From Athripsodes cinereus (taxonomy: Eukaryota; Arthropoda; Insecta; Trichoptera; Leptoceridae): a stretch of DNA of 64,000 nt. Below are positions 55,906-64,000 of this stretch, one piece after another. The position numbers and the translations under genes were made by a program. Below the pieces are notes generated by a model. That model made no database searches and was not told where the DNA came from. It saw nothing but the letters and a program-made list of their open reading frames with translations. How positions within the stretch are numbered: position 1 is the first letter of the stretch; each line of letters begins with the position of its first letter. Location: positions 7,068,001 to 7,132,000 of the forward strand of contig OX388314.1 in the NCBI GenBank assembly GCA_947579605.1, given 5' to 3'.

Positions 55906-57962
55906 ATTCACTTTATTTTTACAATATACTAAATATAATCAAAATACAGAGAGTGGGTTGAACACAAAGATGCTTTTTCTTTCAACTAATTCAAAATAAC
56001 CTGTAACTTTTAATTATATAACTTGATTGATCGTTTGGGATACTATACGTGGAATATTAATCAGAGAATGATTTTTTTTTTGATAAATCGGAATATCAAA
56101 CCCAAAACCCTTTCATTATCGAGGACAACATTATAAACACAGTGTCAATGTGGATGCATAGTGTCAATTGATTTTGTTTTTTTATATAGATGAATACAGG
56201 AATAAAATTTGTTTGTTAAAAACAGTTCTTATATGGAAAAAGAAAGTTTTATTCTCGAAAAAACTACGACAAATACATTAATGTGTTGGACTATATTATT
56301 ACTTTGATATTGATTTGTTTTGTTAGTATCTATGTTAAAAATATTATAAAATACAGTATATAGTATTGTACCATGTGTTTTTAGTATTCATTATGTATGT
56401 TTGACACTCCCCCTATGACGACAATAACTAATAATTGTACTAAATTACTTTGATGGAGCAAATGAATTAAAATGTCCATCACATCACACCATACTGTTAT
56501 TATGTAATACTTTACACCTACTTACACTTACACCCGATGTAATAGTCACAATAATAAATATAAATTGTCAATTGCTACAACTCTATTGTATGGAATAGAG
56601 ATGACTTCTCTCAAGTTTGAAAAGAACAGTAACATATTATTGAACTATTCCCTTCTTCTTCATCAGCCATCTCTTATCTGGGCCTCTATCCAGAACTGCA
56701 GGTAATGATTAAAAAACTGAATGTTCTGCTGGAAAGCTATCAATTCATATTTTGTAGCAGAGCCGTACTTCAAAATAATGTAATTGTTAGAACATGTAAG
56801 CACACCTTTATAATTAGTGCCATAGAATCTTGTTTATGGTAATCATTGTCTATAAAAACCACCGTACCCTGTATCTCACTCTTTGTCATTCTTCACTTGG
56901 TTCTGTAAAACAAACTTGTTTCTTCGGCTCTTGTGTTTTTAATAACTAACCCGGATCACATCTCCCGTAATTTTTTTTTCAAATGAAATGAATACATTCA
57001 TTCCAAACCTCCACAGCACATTAAAATGAAGCTTAGATTGGCAGCATAAAGATTTGATTCTAGGATTTCTCAATTGAAAAACTGACTCTCTACCATCAAG
57101 TTTACAACTACATCAAAGTATGGTTATGAAAATAGTTTGAGTTTTATTAAAATCTCATGTAACACTTCATTTAACACAGTAACAGTTATTAACCATTATG
57201 TTTTTCATGTTCTTTTTGCTTTACTCTAAAATAGTTACTTTTTACTTATAGATTTTTTTTGTTACTTCTGTTACATTGTAGAACTTTCTCTTTTTATAGA
57301 ACTCATAACAAACTTTCTATTTCTTATCGAGTTTAGGTTTTTATAGTACGCACAATATAAAAGATGAAAGAAAAATATAATAACAGGAAAAAACTTTTAT
57401 ATTAAAGGATTGACCTTTTTCCTTATTGCCTAATTTTATGTGACCTTTTGCTCTTTACTATACCCAATAGTACAATTATTTAGGCTAATGTGAGATTGAC
57501 TTACCTATAAAACTAATAAAGACAATTAAGATTTTAGGGAGTGGTTTGATTGCGAAACAATTATTGTGACAGTCTTTGAGTATCATTCATTAAATTATAT
57601 TTGTATTACTTCAATTCAATGATCTTTCATAGAATAAACTTTTTTCACTCAATGTGTTGTATTTTTTTATATATTTATTACAACTCCAGCGTAAAACTGT
57701 CAATAGCCATGTCCACTCTTACCGAATGAAAACAATGTGAATGAATGTTCTATATTTTCTTTTTTTCTCTTTGTCTTAACAAAAAAGAAATGAGAAAATA
57801 TAATCCGTGGAGTCCCTGGCAAAGAATAGGTTTTCCACACTTTTCTGTAAGTCAAGTGTCCTGTAATAGGCAGCTATTTGTCAAACATCACGTATAAGAC
57901 ATTTAGCATCTTCAATTCAATAAAATATTTATATCAGCTAATTATAATGGAGTTTTATTAAA

Positions 57963-58190
57963 AAGCCGTGGAGTATCCGGCAAAGAATTGGTCTCTCACT
58001 ATTTTCCGTTAGTTTTCGAGTGTCCTGTATAAGACCGGTGTCCCAAAAAATAAGACATTTTAAGGTCAGCAATGAGGTTTACCACCCATTGTGAATGTCT
58101 TAATTTTTTGTTGGCACGGAGAGGACAGTTTATATGTTTATTACATGGAGCTGATCTGCTGGCTACCATACTTGTGGAATATGCCCTGAT
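57963..58190 (-). repeat. dispersed repeat F, reverse orientation
   Basis: Reads GTGGAGTATCCGGCAAAGAA, TCAGCAATGAGGTTTACCAC, TTGGCACGGAGAGGACAG and GAATATGCCCTGATGGTATA, the complement of the family. Confidence 0.6.
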
Positions 58191-59346
58191 GGTATAGATA
58201 AATAAATTTATTAAAATGCGTGATTCTCAATTTGATGGATTTTACATTGACATACATTGCATTTGATCTTTTAACTATGAAGTAACTTTGGGACATAATC
58301 TTTAATCTTAATTTGTTTTTTATCCAATATATTTCTACAAAATATTGGTTGTACAAATTTTGATCAATATTTGGAAGTCTTTAAAAATCGCCGTACAATT
58401 GTCAATATTTCAAATTAACATAGAACCTTTATGTATTCCAATATTTTCTGATCATTTATCGTCCAATTTTGTCAAAATTGATGCTAATATATAAAATTAG
58501 TATAGGTTAGTACTATGAAATTATCATAAGTGTCCAATTCTTATAAGGATTTCCACTTGTATACTCAAGTAATCCAGTGCTTGTATTGTGTACAAACACT
58601 CAGGAGTCGACTAGATAAATATTTGAATCAATTTGTCAATATGTTTATATTATGTCTCTTATAGCCAATTTAGTTAAACAAATAACTGGGAAATCAATAT
58701 CTTTTATGAAAACTCGCATTCTTTTTATAAACTCTTGGATATAATTTTTTTGTATATCTCATTTATTAACAAAACTAATAGAGCTAATGTGGAAGTATTC
58801 CCATAAAAAATATGTCATTTGGTCTCCTGAAAGACCTCTTAAACGTTGATTGTATTTATTTCTTCACTATCTTCTGTGTTTTTTTTTTGTTAGTTTAATT
58901 TGAAAAACCGAGTTCAAATCTATCAATATTATAGGACATTCTGTCTTTCTTATCTCTCAAATAAGCTGCACTCCTATTCATGTAACTGTTCTGTGATTGG
59001 AACTGTTATGTTAGTAAACATTATGTATATCATGTACATGTGTAGTGTATCTATAATACACACTGCTTATCCTATATCCTATAGAAGCAATGTGTTTTGT
59101 CAATATTAGATATTAAATATTTAAGCACACTTGTCTGTTATTGTTGTTATCATGATAAATTGAGGATAGTATTATTTATTAATATCTGTCTAAATAACAT
59201 AACAGCTAGTAACGACCTGTTTGATAGTTAATACACTTTGATGTAGTTTTTCACAAATCACCGTTATTAAAATAAATCGCATAATCCAATCCTCTGGGGA
59301 ACTACCAAAAAAGGTGAAATCTCTTCTAAGAATTACATGTTAGTTT

Positions 59347-60176
59347 TGGAGGGTTATTCCCGGGAATTCCTGGGAAAAAACGAAACAAACATTTCCCGGG
59401 AAAAAAACACGAATTATTAGTCATGCAGATTGCCATACCGAAAACGAAATATTTGTTTAATTAACTGTAATAGTCATAATAAACTTGTTGACGCTGACGA
59501 ACATGTGATGAAATATGAAAACAAATATTTATTACCAACTTAAAAAAAAAAATTTAGCTTCAATGTATTCGTTTTAAAAAGCATATTTCTAAACATCGAA
59601 ATCGGGGATGTGTTTGACAGACAATGTACAAGAATCCTACGATTTTTTATATGTTTATTTTTAATATTTCTTGAAGTTAGATAATTCTTAAAAGTATAAG
59701 CAGCAAATTGTCATTTTTTTTTTGTTTTATTCATGGATATTGACCGATTTAAAAAATCATTTTATTGATAAAATTTCCCATTTTTTGAAGTCAAAAATCA
59801 CCACATGAACTCGATTTTTGTTTATTAAAAAAGTTTTGCCAAAACCCATAATATTTATTGTGTAAATATTTTGTGAACAATTTTTATTTTGATATAACAA
59901 ATAGTACCTTAATAAACCTCTTCAGTCAGTTATTTAATTTTTTTTTTAAATTAAAAAACTTATATTGGTAAAAAAATTTGTTTTTTATTTTATCAAATCA
60001 AAATATAAGGGTCAACAATTTTTAGCGTTTTTCTACCAAATTTGTTAAAAATTTAATATTTTATTACTTAATAAAGTCTGTAAATACTCAATAGGATATT
60101 TCCCGGGAATCCCGGGATGATTTTTAAATTTACCGTTTCCCGGGAACGAAAATAATCTAGGAAAAATTACCCTCTA
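59347..60176. mobile_element. hAT-type element (subterminal TTCCCGGGAA), intron 2 of copy 3
   Basis: Termini TGGAGGGTTATT and, inverted, TAGAGGGTAATT. Perfect 8-bp duplication GTTAGTTT at 59339-59346 and 60177-60184. TTCCCGGGAA-type palindromes lie near both ends (about 59357-59403 and 60100-60145). The interior is very AT-rich, with no transposase. Confidence 0.85.
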
Positions 60177-60224
60177 GTTAGTTTCATGTGTAAAAATATT
60201 TTTGACAGGTTTATCCATCTATCT

Positions 60225-60365
60225 ATGCCATCATAGCAAATCAACAAGTGAGGTAGCCAGCAGACTAACTGTACGTAATAAACATATGAGTTGTCCTCTC
60301 CGTGCAGATGAAGGTGTTGAATACGCAGTGGGAGATCTTTTCTTTTCTAGAGAGCCCACGGAATT
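60225..60365 (+). repeat. dispersed repeat F, truncated
   Basis: CATCATAGCAAATCAACAAG, GTAGCCAGCAGACTAACTG and GAGTTGTCCTCTCCGTGCAG; joins near GTGGGAGATC to the family's 3' end with the middle missing. Confidence 0.5.
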
Positions 60366-61458
60366 GTTTTAGATTTCATTCCTATAATTCCACAGTTCTT
60401 ATTTGAAGGCTAGAAAAAAAAAACAAAATGAGATAAACTTACCAATTTGCAGTTTAAATCATTTTGATTTCTGTCCAATATCAATTTACCACTCTAACTA
60501 TTTTCCAAGGCATTGCTAATTGATCTAGTTTTATATTGCCTTTAAGGGCTTGGTAAATGGTTTTAGCAACATTAGTCTGACATGAATGTGTTGTATTTCA
60601 CAATAGATATATAGATTTAATATGCCTTGCAGCCTAACATAAACATAAAGTACCTATAGTACGAGTGAACATTTAGTGTGGTTATCATTAAGTAAACCAT
60701 AAGTTTGCATAATTAATTATGTAGGGCAAGATACAAAAACAAGTGCTTAATATAACATAAATAATAATATACTTAATTATAATCTCATATCAGAATGGAA
60801 GTGATTTGGTTGACTGAAAGAGATTGCTCAAGTAATAACCCCACCCTTTGGCATTTTGTCATTTCACTTTACAATGGTTATTTATTTTGTTTATATGGTC
60901 AGTTAAGACTTATTTATTTATTAGTACTGTGTCTTGCAAACAGTACAATTGAGATATATGCTTCCATTTAGTTCATTTATAATTTTTTTTTTTAAATGTG
61001 CTATAAATCCTAAGTGTATTATTTTTGCTACCGTACAGAAAATATTTTTTTTATTAATTAATATCCAAGTATTTTTCCATTCAATTTTATAGTTTGGTAT
61101 TTCCCATTCCATGTTTAAGTTTGGTATTTTTCGATTTGATGTTTTAGACTGGTGTTTCCCCACTCCCCATTCAATGTTTTTGTTTAATATTTTCTTTGAA
61201 ACATGTGATTTTGTTTGATTGAATTTCTGCTGGTGATCTACTCTGCCTTGAATAACTAAGCGTGTTGTTTATTGTGAGGGTGCTTGAGTTGTATACAGGA
61301 TAACACAAACCTAGATATCTCATATAAATAAATATAAACTTTAATGAAACTTTCGTAAAAGGAAACACAATCTTCTGCATGCCCTCTAACTAGCATAATA
61401 TATTTTCCCAGACTTGAAACTGATTTCAAATTGAAGCTGTCAAAATTCATTTTTATAT

Positions 61459-62396
61459 AGGGTGTCTCAAAATTAACGCAAGATTTGAATTAAATATAAA
61501 AGAGAGTTTTAAGTCTTTAAATTTTTATTTTTTCATTGAATCATAAAGTACATGGGATAGGGTTATTTATAGAATAACACATCAGGCAAATGGCCTCCAA
61601 GGCTTTGCTGGCACATACGCACCCTTTTGTCGAAATGTTTCATGAGCTTTCTACATAATTGTGGCTGGATTTCGTTGATGCAGTGTTTAATTTTCTCTTG
61701 AAATGCACGTGTGGTTATGGGCTTGCTGACATAGACATTTGACTTCAAATAAATCCATAAGAAGAAATATAATGGTGTCAAATCACATAATCTAGGGGGC
61801 CAATTCTGATCACCGAAGCAAGAGAGTACACGACTGGGAAATGTCTCATTCAGTAATTTAATTGTTTCATTGGCTGTATGGCATGTGGCGCCGTCTAGTT
61901 GAAACCACATATTGGCCACATCAATAGAATCTAATTTCGGCAGAAAAAACTGTGTTATCATGTCGCGATAGCGAGCGATCGCGAGCACCAGTAACAGTTG
62001 CTGCTTGACCAACCTCATTTTCCAAAAAGTATGGTCCAATGACGCCTCCTGCCCAAAATCGGTACAAAACAGTGACACGTTGTGGATGCATTTGTTGTTC
62101 GCCAATCACACGTGGGTTCTCCGAACCTCAAACACGGCAATTTTGGCGATTAACAAAGCCTTCGAGGTGAAAATGTGCTTCATCGCTTAGGATTATTTTG
62201 CTCGAAAAATCAGCATCCACTTGTTGATGATTAATAATCCATTTCACGATCTCTCTTCGCTGTTCATGGTCATAAGGCTTCCTTTTTTACTAACCCTAAA
62301 CTCTCAGCTGTTAAACTGTTCTTGTTTTAGAGTTGCCAACAACTTACTACAAAAATGGCGGCAAATTCAAATCTTGCGTTAATTTTGAGACACCCT
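61459..62396 (-). mobile_element. mariner-type transposon, internally deleted (DD41D-like)
   Basis: Terminal inverted repeats of about 33 bp (AGGGTGTCTCAAAATTAACG onward, 61459-61491 and the complement at 62363-62396) are almost identical. It encloses a broken transposase. At 938 bp it is shorter than a full mariner of about 1.3 kb; the N-terminal DNA-binding part is missing. TA precedes the left end; the right flank is TTTATA, so the exact duplication is unclear. Confidence 0.85.
61563..62290 (-). pseudogene. mariner transposase pseudogene
   Basis: Catalytic-core pieces: EIVKWIINHQQVDADF, IILSDEAHFHLEGFVN (first Asp), a stop at 62128-62130, VIGEQQMHPQRVTVLYRFWA and GGVIGPYFLENEVGQ, a frameshift near 61980, then MWFQLDGATCHTANE (second Asp) and DLTPLYFFLW, ending GGHLPDVLFYK. 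41 residues separate the second Asp from the third catalytic position, the spacing of DD41D (rosa-type) mariners. The third position is Tyr instead of Asp. Stop, frameshift, missing N-terminus and lost catalytic residue make it inactive. Confidence 0.85.
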
Positions 62397-62660
62397 TTAT
62401 ATATTTTATGTATCTTGCATTCTGCATTGTTATGTATGAAATAAAACAAAATAAAAATTTGACTGTCTAGCCATTGGTACAAAAACATTATAACTCAAAT
62501 AATATGTCACAACCAGTTTGACAACCTGATTTAATAATTTACTTGTTTCAGACCCAACATCCGTACCTTAACTTAATTACTGTTTATCCATTGATTACTT
62601 AGTGGCTTAGCCCTATTGATAGCATGTCTTATAATACATAGTGTTCTGTTCAATTGATAT

Positions 62661-62749
62661 GATTTGTTATAACAAATTTGTTATAACAAAGGACAAGTTT
62701 TCACATACTAGAAACTATAGTTTCTAGTATGTGAAAACTTGTTGTCCTT
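62661..62749. repeat. compound palindromes in intron 2 of copy 3
   Basis: TTTGTTATAACAAA occurs twice in a row, followed by a hairpin-free palindrome centred at about 62720 (TTTTCACATACTAGAAACTA and its complement), with a 3-nt asymmetry near AAGGACAA/TTGTTGTCCTT. Confidence 0.65.
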
Positions 62750-63511
62750 GAGACTACAACATCTCCTAGTTCCATGTACACTCAATCAAACAACACCTAC
62801 ATACACAATATTAAAAGTAATTACATATTAAGTATATAGTTTTTGTGGTAGGTGTGTTGTTTTTATTATAAATCAATATGTTATATAATACAATTCGTGT
62901 AATACTTATCTTTTCTGATTTGATTTATGCACATGTATTATGAAGTATTGGCAAATTAATGTTTAGGAATGGTTAAGTTGGATTTTTAAAACATTCTTTT
63001 TTTATTATATTTAGTAAAGAGACATATTATGACTATACTTGTGCCATTAAAACAGAATTATTCAGTAGTGGGATTATTAACCTTAGAACTTCTGATTGAA
63101 AGTGTGAAGAGTAGTTTTTTCTCATCTCAATATCTGTATTTTATCCATACCATTCAGGGGCTTAGGATCACAAAGACGTGACTACAAAATTAACGTTTTG
63201 AGAAAATGGCAAATTTTTACGAAAATAATGATGCAGTTAGGTACTTAGCTAGGAGTGTTAAGATGATCTACAAAAATTTTTCAAGACATTTTTAGAATTT
63301 ACTTACGACTCAATGGAAACGGGAACAAAATGACGTTCATAACTCAAAAACGTTAATTTTGTAGTTACTTCTTTGTGATCTATCACGCCCCTACATTCCC
63401 CGACACCCGGGAGGAGAAAACGGCCACCCCGAGGCTAGGTTACATAGCAGCGTGATTGGAATATATAAAAATAAAAAGGAAGTTACAAAATACTTACTCG
63501 GCTGTTACTAA

Positions 63512-64000
63512 TTTACTTTAATTCTTATTGCTCACAATACTATTGAGCCTTTGGCAAGTTTATCCAGGGGTAAGTTCACACTAGGGCGGAAGGAAAAACA
63601 AATTGTTAGGTATATAATATGTTGGATTTATTCAGATCCCATAAGCAGAATGAACAATGAGAGATTATCAATATATATGGTAAGTAATATTATCCTAATG
63701 ATTCTCTTTCACACAACAAGCATACTCCATGACTTACAAGTATTACATTATTATGAATATCAAAATAGTAGTAATTGTAATTTGAATCTATTTTCGAGGC
63801 GGGGAACATTGATGAGTAAATGGAAAGATCTTACTGGTCTTTTGGAAACGGCTGAGAAATATCCACTCCTGGAGGTGAATTTCGGAGTCTTTCCACCACA
63901 AAGCCTAGGGACGAAACCTTTAAGCGACGGTGGCGAAGGCTCCGAAGATCTGGGGTCTTCCAGTAGAAGGTTTCTACCAATAGTTCACGCACAGAATGGA
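63512..64000 (+). other. open frame running off the window end, unknown
   Basis: A frame stays open for 163 codons to the last base. The first two thirds look non-coding-like (rich in Ile/Tyr/Asn codons). From a Met at 63812 the composition changes to WKDLTGLLETAEKYPLLE, VNFGVFPPQSLGTKPLSD and RRFLPIVHAQNG, with clearly higher GC than its surroundings. I recognise no domain. It does not match the expected exon 3 of the aminotransferase. A transposon fragment or an unrelated exon are both possible. Confidence 0.3.

Larger units (their letters stand above)
51122..63511 (+). other. intron 2 of aminotransferase copy 3 (continues past the window)
   Basis: No segment here encodes the expected exon 3 (ILALV.LP-like start, phase 0 in, phase 2 out). 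Apart from the repeats listed separately, 51700-53900 and 56000-57950 are AT-rich sequence in which I see nothing. In copies 1 and 2 the corresponding intron is 640 and 339 bp. Confidence 0.6.

Overview
The window looks like nuclear DNA from an insect, most likely a moth or butterfly (inference). It is AT-rich, has spliced genes with GT-AG introns, and is crowded with tRNA-derived SINEs, many 5'-truncated non-LTR retrotransposons, foldback MITEs, hAT-type elements and one mariner relic. No bacterial, organellar or viral gene organisation is visible. All host genes lie on the + strand.

Layout. (1) Positions 1-3000 hold the last four exons of a megalin-like LDL-receptor-related protein (LRP2): end of a beta-propeller, EGF modules, one membrane span, and a cytoplasmic tail with an NPMY endocytosis motif and a megalin-like C-terminus. 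(2) Positions 3-15.6 kb are a repeat-rich intergenic stretch. (3) Positions 15.7-22.5 kb carry a complete ten-exon alanine aminotransferase-family gene (copy 1, 481 aa). (4) Positions 22.5-35.2 kb are intergenic and hold several retrotransposon fragments and two hAT elements. (5) Positions 35.4-45.8 kb carry a second ten-exon copy with the same intron positions and phases. It has a 2-bp deletion in exon 6 that creates a stop before the PLP lysine, and an altered glycine loop near the C-terminus. (6) From 49.9 kb the first two exons of a third copy are visible. It has a longer, basic, presequence-like N-terminus and a more canonical ALT sequence. Its second intron fills the rest of the window (at least 12.9 kb).

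The three aminotransferase copies form a tandem array. All assignable splice phases are identical and exons 2-10 have matching lengths, so the intron pattern predates the duplications. Copy 3 looks like the classic, probably mitochondrial, alanine aminotransferase. Copies 1 and 2 lack a presequence and share substitutions at positions otherwise strongly conserved in ALT, which suggests changed activity, at least in copy 1. Copy 2 looks recently broken, or carries a sequence error.

The most striking part of the window is its mobile DNA. Six elements have hAT-like termini and perfect 8-bp target duplications. Most have their own short subterminal motif, two contain remnants of the C-terminal end of non-LTR retrotransposons, and one was itself hit at its outermost TA by a foldback element. 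Two different MITE families sit inside copies of the same non-LTR retrotransposon family.
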